The notes: generated from the sequence alone by a model not told the origin. A stretch of 64,000 bases of DNA from Homarus americanus (GCF_018991925.1 NW_024753828.1:1535620-1599619), one strand, 5' to 3'. Shown: positions 47,641-60,297, counted from the first letter of the stretch. Numbers and translations: made by a program.

Positions 47641-47906
47641 CTAAAAGTGATCTTGGGCCCTTCGTGCCCTGTGAAAGTTTGAACGCTCGTGCTTAGCTAG
47701 CTCGCAACCGCCGTCTGGATGACAGCATACAGCGACAAAATGGTTAATTAATGCCTTCCTAAAGAAACCATCGACATGGGACCGGGTTTGTTCCACTCTA
47801 CGAATTTTTTGCGATTTTTCCACCAAGTTTGATGAAAAACGATTGTGCCGTTTCGGCTGCCCAGAACAGACAAACAGACACACGGCTATTCCTATAGTAT
47901 ATTTGA
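47641..47906 (-). mobile_element. Non-autonomous repeat X, copy 1
   Basis: On the minus strand it begins after ATAGTATA with the GGAATAGCCGTGTGTCTGT region. It reads GGCAGCCGAAACGGCACAATC, CATCGATGG-type sequence and TTAATTAACCATTTT, and ends near GGGCACGAAGGGCCC. Copies 2 and 3 share all these blocks. The CTAGCCGT start with (TCTG)n and the lack of coding capacity suggest a Helitron-like or other non-autonomous DNA element. Copy 1 lacks about 20 bp seen in copy 3. Confidence 0.6.
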
Positions 47907-47914
47907 TATATAAT

Positions 47915-48175
47915 ATACTATAGAACTAGCCGTTTGTCTGTCTGTCTGTCTGTCTGTCTGAATTGGACAGCCGAAACAGCACAATCGTTTTTCATCAAAC
48001 TTGGTGGAAAAATCGCAAAAAATTCGTAGAGTGGAACAAACCTGGTCCCATGTCGATGGTTTCTTTAGCAAGCCATTAATTAACCATTTTAATTACGCTG
48101 GAAAGAGGTGTCAGTCTAAGGACTTGGCGCACCCTCATTCGCTGTACGCTGTCAGCCCACGATTGCGTTATCGAT
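47915..48175 (+). mobile_element. Non-autonomous repeat X, copy 2
   Basis: Head-to-head with copy 1. The two form an inverted repeat of about 170-bp arms (47737-47903 and 47915-48090) meeting in the palindromic CTATAGTATAT...ATATACTATAG. It starts AGCCGTTTGTCTGTCTG and ends diverged near GATTGCGTTATCG. Confidence 0.65.
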
Positions 48176-48799
48176 TGCGTTATCGTACGGCTCCCTCCTC
48201 CTCCCCCCCCCATTTTTTTCTTAGCCTACTTTTTTTTTTAATGTTGTTTGGATAAGTAAAGGAAGGAAGATGAGTAAATAGAAGAATAAAGAAGGGGAAA
48301 CAGAAAATAGTTAGAGATAACAGGTGGGGGGGGGGAGCTGAGTTTCATTATGCATCTGGATGCGCAGTTTCAACGTTACCAGAGCATTTTCGGACCTTAC
48401 AGCTACAGTGTGTACAGTATACTTATTCCTGTGGCTGACTGTACATGGAAAAGAAGAAGAGAGAAAAGATAATAACTGGAATGCATGGAGAAGATAGAAA
48501 GGGAGAAGAGAAGGAGAAGAAGAGAGACTGAAGCATTGTTATCGTTAAGAGGCGAGGAAAGGAGATGGAAGAGAGGGATAGTGAGAGGTGGAAGTATGAA
48601 TGGAGGGATGGAAGGACGGAATAAGAATAGTATAGAAGGATAGTAGAGAAGGAGACCAGAGAAGGAGACAAAGGAAGGACAGCGATAAGTAAAACAAAAA
48701 CCAGAACAAGTATTTGGATGATAACATGTAGAAATTAGTCGGTTAAATGTAGGTAAAAAGAGTAAGAATAATAAGATACAATATAAAGAAGAAAGAGAC
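48176..48799. repeat. Homopolymer and purine-rich tract
   Basis: C8, T7 and T9 runs near 48202-48240 are followed by G9 at 48325. A strongly purine-biased stretch (GAGAAGGAGAAGAAGAGAGAC type) covers 48430-48720. No gene. Confidence 0.7.
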
Positions 48800-51655
48800 A
48801 CTTATTATAACAACCACAACCATGATTATAACAACCACGACCAACCACGACCATGACTATAACAACCACGACTATGATTATAACAATCACGACCATGATT
48901 ATAACAACCACGACCATGATTACAACAACCACGACCATGATTATAACAACCACGACCATGATTATAACACCCACGACCATGATTATAACAACTACGACCA
49001 TGATTATAACACCCACGACCATGATTATAACAACCACGACCATGATTATAACACCCGTATGATTATAACAACTACGACCATGATTATAACACCCGCGACC
49101 ATGACTATATACCACGACCCACGACCATGATTATAACAACCACGACCATGATTATAACAACCACGACATGATTATAACAACCACGATTATAACAACTACG
49201 ACCATGATTATGACCATATAACAACCACGACCATGATTATATAACAACAACCACGACCATGATTATAACAATCACGACCATGATTATAACAACCACGACC
49301 ATGATTATAACAACCAAGACTATGATTATAACAACCACGACTGTGATTATAACAACCATGACCATGATTATAACAACCACGACCACGATTATAACAACCA
49401 CGGTTATGATTATAACAACCACGACTATGATCATGAACATGACTATGATTATAACAACCACAACTGTGATTATAAAAAAAACGACCATGATTATAACAAC
49501 CACGACCATGATTATAACAACCACGACTATGATTTTAACAACCACGACCATGATTATAACAACCACGAACATGATTATAACAACGATGACGATGATTATA
49601 TCACCCACGAACATGATTATAACAACCACGACTATGATTATAACAACCACCACTATGATTATAACAAACGCAAACATGGTTATAACCACGACCATGCTAA
49701 TAACAACCACAACTATGATTATATCATCCATCACTATGATTATAACAACCACCACTATGATTATAACAACCACGATTATGATTATAACAACGACGACCAT
49801 GATTATAAAGACCACGACTATGACTAAAACAACCACAACTATGATTATAACAACCACGATCATGATTATAGCAACCAACCACGACCATGATTATAACCAC
49901 GACTATGATTATAACAACGACGACCATGATTATAACAACCACGACCATGATTATAACAACCACGACCATGATTATAACAACCACGACCATGATTATAACA
50001 ACCACGACCATGATTATAACCACGACTATGATTATAACAGCCACGACTATGATTATAACAACCACGACCATGATTATAACACCCACGACCATGATTATAA
50101 CACCCACGACCATGATTATAACAACCACGGCTATGATTATAACAACCACGACCAAGATTATAACAACCACGACCATGATTATAACACCCACGACCATGAT
50201 TATAACAACCACGGCTATGATTATAACACCCACGACCATGATTATAACAACAACGATTATGATTATAACAACCAAGTCCATGATTATAACAACCACGACT
50301 ATGATTATAACAACCACGACCATGATTATAACACCTACGACCATGATTATAACAACCACATGATATGATTATAACACCCACGACCATGATTATAACAACC
50401 ACGACTATGATTATAACACCCACGACCATGATTATAACAACCACGACTATGATTATAACCACCAGGACTATGATTATAACCACCAGGACTATGATTATAA
50501 CAACCACAACTATGATTATAACACCCACGACCATGATTATAACAACCACGACCATGATTATAACACCCACGACCATGATTATAACAACCACGGCTATGAT
50601 TATAACAACCACGACCAAGATTATAACAACCACGACCATGATTATAACACCCACGACCATGATTATAACAACCACGGCTATGATTATAACACCCACGACC
50701 ATGATTATAACAACCACGATTATGATTATAACAACCAAGACCATGATTATAACAACCACGACTATGATTATAACAACCACGACCATGATTATACCACGAC
50801 CATGATTATATACGACAACACGACCATGATTATAACAACCACGACTATGATTATAATATACGACCATGATTATAACAACCGACTATGATTATAACAACCG
50901 ACATGATTATAACAACCATATGATTATAACAACCACGACCATGATTATAACACCTGACCATATTATAACAACCACGACCATGATTATAACACCACGACCA
51001 TGATTATAACAACCACGACTATGATTATAACACCACGACCATGATTATAACAACCACGACTATGATTATAACCACCAGGACTATGATTATAACACCAACG
51101 ACCATGATTATAACAACCACAACTATGATTATAACACCCACGACCATGATTATAACAACCACGACCATGATTATAACACCCACGACCATGATTATAACAA
51201 CCACGGCTATGATTATAACAACCACGACCAAGATTATAACAACCACGACCATGATTATAACACCCACGACCATGATTATAACAACCACGGCTATGATTAT
51301 AACACCCACGACCATGATTATAACAACCACGATTATGATTATAACAACCAAGACCATGATTATAACAACCACGACTATGATTATAACAACCACGACCATG
51401 ATTATAACACCTACGACCATGATTATAACAACCACGACTATGATTATAACTCCCACGACCATGATTATAACAACCACGACTATGATTATAACAACCACGA
51501 CCATGATTATAACAACCACGACTATGATTATAACAACCACGACCATGATTATAACAACCATACCATGATTATAACAACCAAGACCATGATTATAACAACC
51601 ACGACTATGATTATATCAACCACGACCATGATTATAACAACCACGACCATGATTA
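48800..51655. repeat. 21-bp minisatellite, about 2.85 kb
   Basis: Roughly 135 units with the core CGACCATGATTATAAC plus AACCA or ACCCA. Because 21 is a multiple of 3, several frames stay open and give repeats such as MIITTTT or HDYNNHD. These are not proteins. A block of about 13 variant units recurs at least three times (landmark CGGCTATGATTATAACAACC at about 50127, 50591 and 51204), showing segmental duplication inside the array. Two zones (49050-49260 and 50795-51010) are irregular. Confidence 0.95.
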
Positions 51656-51656
51656 T

Positions 51657-51985
51657 CTTATATACTATATGAATAGCCGTGTGTCTGTGTATGTGTCTGT
51701 GCTGGGCAGCCGAAACGGCACAATCGTTTTGCATCAAACTTGGTGAAAAAATCGCAAAAAAATCGTAGAGTGGAACAAACCTGGTCCCATATCGATGGTT
51801 TCTTTAGGGAGGCATTAATTAACCATTTTATTTACGCTGGAAAATGATGTCGCTGTACGCTGTCAGCCAGCCCGCGGTTGTGCGCTAGCCAAGCAGAGCA
51901 TTCGAACTTTCACGCTTTGGTAAACTGTACCACCGGACTCGCCACCGAGCACGAAGGGCCCACGATCACTTGTGATGACTTTATG
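51657..51985 (+). mobile_element. Non-autonomous repeat X, copy 3
   Basis: Begins ATGAATAGCCGTGTGTCTGTG right at the end of the minisatellite. It continues GGCAGCCGAAACGGCACAATC to GGGCCCACGATCACTTG. It is the longest copy. Confidence 0.65.
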
Positions 51986-52082
51986 TTTCTTATTTTTTTA
52001 TTCTGAAAGTTTTTGTCAATCAAGGGACCCACTCCCCACTTTCACCACATGTAACTTATCATCTCTGTTTATTGTATATTCA

Positions 52083-53240
52083 ATTCAATTTCAATTGTTT
52101 ATTCCTTGATAGAGGAAGTGGGATCCTAATGCTTTCACTAAGTACCCCTGTACAATGACACCAGAAGCATCTGGCAAGTGTGACAAGTATATACAGTATA
52201 AATATTATAAAGGGGCTTACTAAAGCCTAAGGAAGGAAGGATATTCCTTTAACACATAATCAATGTTATTTACAAAATATCTGGCCAGTATGGGGAGGAT
52301 CATCGTGTCTCCGTCAGGGGGTCGTGGAGTGGTGGTCCAGCAGGCGTCACGGAAACGTTGTGTGTGGGGACATCTTAGGAGGTAGTGGATAAGGGTGCGG
52401 CTGTCGGGTCTTCTGCATAATGCACAAGAGCGTTGCTCAGGGGATGCGGGGATACCAATCTCCAAAGCAAAGTCATACCCAATGATGATACGGGCAGCAA
52501 TCACGTCCCCTTTCAGCGACCCTTTCCCATAGACGTACGAGAGGTCAGGAAGTTTACGGAGGACATCGTACCAGGTGGGCGGGGAGTCCAGGGGGATGGC
52601 TGTTTCCCGAGCTCTCTCTGTTTGCGGCGAATTTGGGTCCTAAGCTGTAAAAGTGCTCGAGGAACAACGTAGTCAGGTGTGGCCTTGTTGCAGCCAGTCT
52701 TGGCAAGGCCATCTGCTGCCTCATTCCCCAAGATACCGACATGACTGGGTATCCATAGGAATGTTACAGGATGGCCTGCATCCTGAAGTGTGGATGTTAA
52801 CCCTCGTATTCGGAGGATGAGGTCCTTGTTTTCCCCTGATCCAAATGCAATCCCGTCGAGAGCAGACCTGGAATCGCAGCAGACAAGCAAGGGGCAGAAA
52901 CCATCTGCTTCTTCCTCAGCGAGAGGGGCAGCAAGGAGGGCTATTAGTTCAGCCTGAGTGGAGGGTGCCCCGTCAGAAACTCTGAGAGACAGTTTGATAG
53001 GCTCAGGGGCATCAGGACGGGAGATGTAGACACCAGCCCCGGCCCTACCTGTAGCGGGGTCAACAGAACCATCAGTGTAGAGGACAACCCTACCTGGGGA
53101 CCAGTGGGCGATCCTGGAGAGTTGGTATTTGCAGAGAATAACAGGGTTCACCTGGGATTTCGGGAGCGGTCCACCGAGGGCAATCACTTCAGGTTGAAAA
53201 TCCAGCCAGGGAGAAGGAGACGAACCAACAGCAGGGGTGA
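52083..53240 (-). pseudogene. I/Jockey-type LINE end with RNase H
   Basis: The minus strand encodes an RNase H domain (52513-53187) with VVLYTDGSVDPATG, APSTQAELIALLAAP, LLVCCDSRSALDGIAFG and LWIPSHVGILGNEAADGLAK, all catalytic residues present. After a single-base frame change near 52515 a terminal zinc-finger region follows (52220-52504): CALCRRPDSRTLIHYLLRCP. The RT domain is missing (5' truncation at about 53240). The 3' UTR ends in (TTGAAA)-like repeats at about 52083-52100. The fragment is well preserved, so it is a fairly recent truncated insertion. Confidence 0.88.
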
Positions 53241-53707
53241 CAACAATTATTGTATATTTTCAGCCTTCTGTCTGCCATTTTATCTTAATAAACCGTTAAT
53301 TATTATTATCTATTATTATTACTACTATGATACCACACCAGCTCACACCCGACTGTTACTTGCCCCAACAGTATCGTTAATACAGTAGTTCACTGGTGCT
53401 CAGCAGTGCTCATGTAGTCCACTAGGGCGGCCCTTATCTCCACTCGACGTGACACTGCTACTTCAACCTCTCATCACATCAACCTCTAGAGCTCCACATT
53501 TAGCCTACACATTAGGTAGTAGGTAGTAGACAGCTACCAAACAGGGAGGTACTACCGCATGGGAAGAGATTGGAAGCATTATGTTGTCTAATGGTGGATC
53601 CTGCTGCTACATGGCATCACGAAAATTGTGACCAAGTCCCAGGTTGCTGATCTGTCTTTCTGCCTCATTTACACACAATTGCAGGGTCTCAACTGTTTCT
53701 CTTAATT
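53241..53707. other. Non-coding stretch
   Basis: Short ATT runs near 53300-53330. Otherwise nothing recognised. Confidence 0.35.
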
Positions 53708-53903
<196 letters not shown>

Positions 53904-54092
53904 ACAGTGTAGTTATTATTAATATTGCTATCATTATTATTTTATTTTTTATTTTTTATTTTTTATTAAAATTTTTATTTACTGTGAATTATTATTATTT
54001 TCTGATTGATTTTGTATTTTTATTAAAAATCTTAGTTACTATGAATTATTATTATCGTATTATTATTACATTTTCGCTCCCCAGGCCCCGAT
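53904..54092. other. AT-rich spacer
   Basis: ATTTTTTATTTTTTATT-type low-complexity sequence, no gene. Confidence 0.5.
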
Positions 54093-54150
54093 GTGGGTCA
54101 GTGACCTCTGCCCAGGTGGGCTAATCCCGAAAAAAAAAATAAAAATAAAA
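54093..54150 (+). mobile_element. Short SINE-like tail, second copy
   Basis: GTGGGTCAGTGACCTCTGCC...TGGGCTAATCCCG followed by poly-A with AAAAT units. Matches 46622-46672. Confidence 0.5.
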
Positions 54151-54272
54151 GTGAAGCTTATAATTGGTGAGCACTTGTAATATTCAAGTAATTGTACTAT
54201 AATGTAATATTCCTTAAATGTAATATCATTTTCCTCATGTCTTACAGAAAAAATTCTAGGTCAGTACTTTAC

Positions 54273-55433
54273 CTTGGAAATTTGACTCCTGATTATTGCG
54301 GTGGGAAGCTGGTCTGGCACAATAACGAACATGTAGACAACCCACCACTGACTGGCAAGGGTCAATAGTCCAAACGTCAAGTTTCTCAGAAATACCAGCA
54401 GTTCTGAACTTGCCCCCATCAGACAATCATGTATTTCCAGTCTGTGAAGAATCGAGGCTGCGGCGAGAACAATAAGTTGCCCTATTAGTTGGTTAATGGT
54501 ATAATATATGCTGTATTGGTCTTGTCTCCAGTTGAACACCCTGCAAGTCCACAGGTACAGGTTGTGAGGTATAGCGGTATTGTCACCGAGCATAAAAGTC
54601 AAGAGAAACAGTAGATGTGATCGTGTACGCCCAGGTCGTCTCAGTAAGGTAATACGGAATAAGTCGACCACATTCTTCGGGTTCCAAGGACTTGCCACCT
54701 TAGATTTATTACCTGCGGCTTCACCTTCGAGAGATATTTTATCTTTGACTTTAATTACAGCTACACCAAAAGCGCTGCAGTGTAGAAGGAGAGCAATACT
54801 GAAAATCCAAACACTTCCTTCAACAGCATATATTCAAGCTCCCAGAAGTGTACCAAGCATACCTCCTATATTATAAACAGCAGTCATGATGGCTACGCGG
54901 GGTGTTCTGGAGTATTGGCTGGTGACGTCTTCCATGTAACTGTACGAAGCCATGAATAACAAAGGCCAGCCTCCGCCGATGCTTTGAAGGAAGTACGCTA
55001 GAAGAAAAACATAAGGTGGTCACGACGGGAAGAGCGCCACTAGGAGGCAAACAATACCGTACAGTATATATCCAAATAGTGAGAGAAGGATAGGAAGACG
55101 TCGCCCACGCTTATCACTCTAGGACGCGATAAAAGACATCAAGAAGACAAGGATGATTGTATTTGCTTAATTCTAGTAAAACATTAAGACACTGTCGAGA
55201 TTCTGCATTTTTACTTGCAGGTCTGTGTGGTCTCCGTCGTTGATTACTGCGCATTCCTCAGCAGTCTCATTCAGCGTTACACGACAAAACCTTTCTATTT
55301 TGAGGTTTTCTTGTATCACTATTTGTATATAAAATGCTGCATAGTGTAAAAACATTACAGGTTCTACAGTAATGGATGAGAGAAAGTTCCGAGTGACTCT
55401 CAGGAGTTGTATCAGTGCACGTCCACTTCCCAT
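54273..55433 (-). pseudogene. SLC46/PCFT-like transporter, main exon with five in-frame stops
   Basis: 387 codons in one frame from ATG 55433 (good context, GCAACCATGG) to a donor AAG|GTAAAG at 54273/54272. The N-terminus has ITVEPVMFLHYAAFYIQI (TM1). The MFS motif A region reads SDKRGRRLPILLSLFGYILYG, then FLQSIGGGWPLLFMASYSY and TAVYNIGGMLGTLLG. After a cytoplasmic loop come the second-half spans (LLFLLTFMLG, QLIGQLIVLAAASIL, FLRNLTFGLLTL) and IIRSQISK. Stops lie at 55173-55175 (TAG), 55167-55169 (TAA), 55119-55121 (TAG), 55020-55022 (TGA) and 54834-54836 (TGA), with no indel. The third stop replaces the Trp that normally precedes SD in motif A. SLC46 proteins move folates or other small molecules with protons. 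The phase-0 end fits the exon at 21836. Probably a recent pseudogene. Confidence 0.8.
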
Positions 55434-55449
55434 GGTTGCCGCTTCCACA

Positions 55450-56590
55450 ACTACTTCACCAGGGTGAATGTTAAGGTCTCATAAAGAACTCAACAGCAAC
55501 CCTGTCCTGATAATACTGATTAGTTGAGTGTATCACATTAATAAAAATCCTAGCAGTGATAATTATATCCAAGAAACATAAATATGATTGTCGTCTATAT
55601 GGGCTGACATACAGTTATTAATGCCTTTTCTTATTCTCTCTGTTGAGCAAAAATATTCATATTTAGTAAGCTTCTTTCTTCCTCTCTTTTAACTCACTTT
55701 CACCAATATGCAACTGTATCCCATTACTCAACTTCTGTCATGCTTAACTTTTATTCATCTTTTTTATATTAATTTATGGTAATTATGTACTCAGTGATTT
55801 AGTATAGTCCCTACTCAGAAAAAAAGGCCAAACCCATCCCCTCTAGAAAGAGGTTAAATGAGATGATATTTATCCAGTTTATTTTTTCTATTACACGAAC
55901 AACGCAATCCAGTCGCAAATTTAGGGTTTTTGGTCTTATAATTCAGTTCCCCTAATATATTCTACCTGGGGATCGATAAATCACGGGACTTGGTTTATCT
56001 GAGGACTAGGTACATTTGCCTTAAATAATTTATTTACCCTTTATGGTGATATTTACGTAAATGTGGCAGAGTCCCAATGCCGAAATTGTAAATGAATGGG
56101 TAGTCTTATAACGATGAATCTGATTGGTGGAAAAGTTTGGGTGCTGGACTGGAGATGAAATTTGGGGGAGGGGAGCGGTCCTCCCCATAGGTAAAACTGT
56201 GAGGGCTACCCCTTCGCCATAATATCGTGTTAAATAAGTAATCCGTCTCAATCCTCATGACGTTTCTGAATACACCTGTAAGGACGATCCTGATCGCTGC
56301 CACGACCACAACACCTCACACCACACTCCACAATACAGGCCTACCACTATTTGCATTAATATGTAACGCCTCTTACGGTCAATATACCATGCTTGCCGTT
56401 TTCCCACGATTATCTTATCAAAGGTATTCTGGAGTTTGTAGATTAAGGAATATATGTTAGTTTTGATATAATTTTATGTGTTTCTTTTATGTATCAATAA
56501 GAAATGATATTTCAGAAATCAGTAAAAGCTCTCTACTGATAGACATTAGTTGCACCTCTAATGCAGGGCCGTGGGACACATATTCTGTAA
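55450..56590. other. Upstream region of the transporter exon
   Basis: No gene or named repeat recognised. It may hold the promoter or 5' exons of the transporter gene, but I cannot point to them. Confidence 0.3.
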
Positions 56591-56595
56591 CTTAT

Positions 56596-56914
56596 TGTAT
56601 GTATATTCTGTATATGTATTTATATTATGCTATGTATATTATGTATGTGCTCCATTTATGTATTATTCATTTAGCCTAGCTAGTAGCTTGTGGCAATGTA
56701 TTTATCAATGTCCCACATGCTTAATTAATGTGCCTGGCGACGTATGGAAGCTGTTAATGTATCACTTGCCATACGTCTATAGAACAGTTGACAAGCAGAC
56801 AGGTTGAGGAGCGCTACTCCCCTTGTGTACATATCTCTTATCCAGTAAATCGAACCTACAAAATTATACAGGTGTTTGTGTTCGCTCCTGTATATTGAAC
56901 TTAGAACACGAACA
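56596..56914 (+). repeat. 5' LTR
   Basis: 319 bp. It contains a 17-bp segment around GTGCTCCATTTATG that is missing from the 3' LTR, and lacks about 10 bp (ATTACCCAG) present near the end of the 3' LTR. Confidence 0.9.
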
Positions 56915-56930
56915 TGGCGCAGTGAACCGG
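56915..56930 (+). other. Primer-binding site
   Basis: TGGCGCAGTGAACCGG directly after the LTR. The first 11 bases are the same as in the 25-32 kb element. Confidence 0.75.
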
Positions 56931-57460
56931 TTTTACTAGATAATTACGAGTGACAGTGCAAAGTTTGTGGAAAGCCGGCTTACGGACTCCTTCCCTGTGT
57001 CAACCAACCGCCGCCCGCCACCCCTCCTCGAAGAATTTAGCAACTTTGAGCAGTGTCAGTGACAGTGATTTTCTGTGAAGTGTTTAGTGCATTGTGTGTT
57101 TCGTGCCATTCATGTGTGACCTTGTTCTAAAGGATTCCCAAGGTACACGGCATGTTCTGGGCATTTGTAAGGAGTAGACTTGAGTACACCTCCACTCGCG
57201 AAGCCTGGAGGGTAACTGCCGCTAGTCGTCGTCTCCACTCCCCCTCACAGCGTCGTCTCCACACCCCCTCACAGCTCGAGGAGACTGCTCTCACTGCCCG
57301 GGACACACACACACACACACATACATGTACTAACACACTGACCGCGGCGATTTCCTTATATATATTTTATATATATATATAATCTACTTATCTATGTATT
57401 TAATTAATTTTTTGTCTGAGATCTTGTTGATACGACGGGCAGTACACAGATGAAGTAGTT
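56931..57460 (+). other. 5' leader of the derivative
   Basis: No coding frame of note. It includes (CA)n at 57305-57320 and a short TATA run at 57358-57380. Confidence 0.5.
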
Positions 57461-58237
57461 ATGTCTCGTGCCTTACGTAGCCGTGGAGCCAGTGCCCGGA
57501 TGAGTCAGTCGGATGATAGCCCCGCAGAGATGGATGACCAGGCTGACCATGACGCTCCAGCTCCAACAACATCGCGCAGCCCTTCACCTCGATAATCAGC
57601 GTTGTCTCCAGAGATAATTGCTTTAATGAAGTTTATGAGAGATGAAAGGCGCGAGGATGAAGCTAACAGACGTGCGGCAGACGAATGCAGAAGACAAGCA
57701 GAGGCAGAACGAGACCACCAACGGAGATTGGAAGACAGTGCACGGTTTGAAGCCTTGATATCTCGCCTCACTGTTAACCAAGCGCCTGGCTCTAACACTG
57801 CCTCGGTACTGACTGGTTCAGATACCTCATCAATTCTCTCTTCACGCCCACCAGCCCCACCTAAAGCAGCAGCTCAAACACCACCCATCTTGAAACCTGA
57901 TGTGAATTTCCAGACTTTTCGTGAATGACGGCGACAGTGGATTGATTATTCTACAATGGTGGATCTCCAGCTGCGTATGTGCCTGTCCTTGGAAATTCAG
58001 CGTGTCTTAGAACATACGTTGCAGGTACCTCCGACCTCTTCATTGTCTGTAGAGGAGGTACTGGACATTCTACAACGGCACATCAAAGGACAGCAGAATG
58101 AAGCTCTACGCAGGAGGGAATTGTTTAGCTTAAGACAGATGGAGGGTGAGACTTTTGACGCCTTTTATGTACGACTCAAGCGAGCCTCGTAAGAGGTAGA
58201 TATATGTCCAGGTAACCACCAGCAGTGCGAGGAGACC
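57461..58237 (+). pseudogene. Gypsy gag, interrupted
   Basis: ATG at 57461 (MSRALRSRGASARMSQSDDS). The N-terminal region is followed by a charged coiled coil (EDEANRRAADECRRQAEAER) and the capsid part (LRMCLSLEIQRVLEHTL, LRRRELFSLRQMEGETFDAF). In-frame stops lie near 57593, 57926 and 58190. The second falls at the residue that is Trp in the MFREW block of the other element. Confidence 0.85.
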
Positions 58238-58240
58238 CAG

Positions 58241-59386
58241 TTGAAGCAGGTGATCCTGATGGGTGTTAAGGACGAGGAGCTTGTCCAATGCCTCACCTCC
58301 CTCGACTCTTCCTCTTCTCTTCAGGATGTGTTGACGATATGTCGCTCCTATGAGGCTGCCAGGTGTGCCACCTCTGCCATCCGAGCTTCCCCTACAGTTG
58401 TACACGCTGTGTCCCGGTACAAGAAGGACAAGAAGTCTGCTCCTACGCCTTCGCCCACCACGTCCACGCCCGGTTCATTTTGTAACAACTGTGGTAAGCA
58501 GCACGGAACACAGGTGTGTCCAGCTGCTGAGTCTACCTGCAACAGTTGTGACCGTAAGGGCCATTGGTCACTCACAGTGCGGTGCCCAGCTAATTACGTC
58601 CAGTGCAATGTGTGCGGTCGTCTGGGCCACTATGACAAGTGTTGCCCTACCCACAAACCCAAGGGACAGCGTCGGCGGAAGCTTCAGCGCCCTTCTACCA
58701 GTGAGCGCCGCCCACAGTCGCCAAATCAGAGGCACGACGACCCTGGACAAAGCCCAACCCATATTAGGAGGGTGTACTCCTCGCGTCCCAGGACCAAAGT
58801 TCCCCAGTACATCAGTGTCATCGTGACCTATGGCAGTGTGTCATCCCATCTTCAGATGTTGCCTGACACCGGCGCTGATGCTACAGTCATCGGTCCCCAG
58901 CATTTGCAATGCTTGGGGCTCTCTCCAAGCGATCTAGGACCGCCTCCCAAGGACCTCTGCGTCACGGCAGATGGTTCACAGATGGCCCCAGCCCTAGGTT
59001 CACTCTATGCACATGTCACCTTTGGCAACAGGTCGTGTCAAGCCTGGATTGACGTGCATAATGGTGTCCCGACTCCTTTGCTGTCCTACAGACATTGCCA
59101 AGAGTTGGCCATCATCTCCCAGGACTTCCCAACACCGATTCTCGAGGTAAAATACGCCAACAGGGTGCACGAAGGGAGCAGCAACTACCCTGCTGCCGCC
59201 CTACCCCGACCTCTGGCCAGTGACACCTCTCCTTCGGTAGTTGTCCCTGCTGCTTCAAGTCTCCACGCCTTGGCTTGCCTCCACGACAGTCACTGTGGAG
59301 CCGAGGCTACCAAACGGCGCGCAAGACAGACTGTGTTCCGGCCTGGAATCGACCCCGACATCTCCAATGCTGTCCAGGTGTGTTAG
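58241..59386 (+). pseudogene. Gypsy gag knuckles, protease and integrase zinc region
   Basis: One open frame of 381 codons: gag end (ILMGVKDEELVQCLTSL), three CCHC-like knuckles (CNNCGKQHGTQVC, CNSCDRKGHWSLTVRC, CNVCGRLGHYDKCC) and protease with MLPDTGADATVIGPQ. Immediately after ILEVKYANRVHEG comes an unrelated 40-residue link, then CLHDSHCGAEATKRRARQTV of integrase. RT and RNase H are absent. The frame stops before the second half of the zinc-binding site. Confidence 0.88.
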
Positions 59387-60297
59387 CCCCGCCACGTACT
59401 ACAACCCAGCCAGCAGCAGGAACCCTTCATGAGTGACGACAACCCCACCCGCCCCTTTGAGTCTGTGTCGGCCGACTTTTTCTCTGTGTCAGGAAAGTCC
59501 TTCCTTGTTATCGTCGACCGTCTCTCTGGTTGGCCGGTTGTCATCAAGTGCGGTAATGACACGACGTCTGCCGCCACCATCAGCAAGTTCCGCCATTACT
59601 TCCGTGACGTGGGCGTTCCTGTGCGCCTGAGAACCGACGGAGGGCCTCAGTTCACAAGCCGGGACTTTGCTGTGTTCCTCGACCGATGGGGAGTCCGGCA
59701 TGTGTTGTCATCGCCCCATTACCCGCAGTCCAACGGCCACGCTGAAGCTGCTGTCAAATCCTTGAAGCACCTCATCCTTAAGGTGGCCCCTTCTGGGAAT
59801 ATTGACTGCGAGGCCTTCGACCGGGGTCTTCTTGAACTCCGAAACACACCTAACTACACCGGACGCTCCCCTGCCTTCGTTCTTGTGTCCCTGCTCACCC
59901 TCAATCCTTCTCCAAGGAGTGGCAGGCCAAGACAGAGGATTGTGATCGCCGAGCCGCCGAACGTGTTCAAGACGTCGTCGCTTGCTACAACGACCACGCC
60001 CGTTCTCTCCCCAGGTTGAGTGTCGGCACCCAAGTCCGTGTTCAGGACCCGACCTCCCTACGTTGGGACAAAGTAGGCGTAGTCATGGGTCTCGGTAGGT
60101 CACGGGACTACCAGGTGCGGTTACCCAGTGGTCGTGTGTGGTGGAGGAACCGCCGTTTTCTCCGCCCCGTAACAATGCCTTCTGCTGACCCCGCCACCAG
60201 TGTTGAGCCCCATACCCTTCCCAGTGATGAAGTCCCTCAACGCTCAGAACGGATCCAAAAGAAAAGGTCCAGTCAAGACTTTGCTATGAGCGTATAG
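59387..60297 (+). pseudogene. Gypsy integrase core and C-terminus
   Basis: 59429-59870 encodes the DDE core with SADFFSV, LRTDGGPQFTS and SNGHAEAAVKSL. A frameshift near 59875 diverts the frame. The C-terminal part resumes at 60016-60297 (DKVGVVMGLGRSRDYQVRLP, WWRNRRFLRP). The same shift and the stop just upstream are present in the copy at 4032-5040. Confidence 0.88.

Noticed and set aside
48403..48801. Ser/Leu/Phe-rich ORFs on the minus strand
   Set aside because: They are the antisense of a purine-rich tract. The hydrophobic look comes from base composition.
48822..51568. Open frames of 100-370 codons with 7-residue repeats on both strands
   Set aside because: The 21-bp unit keeps frames open by chance. 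There is no start context, no splice signals and no non-repeat domain.
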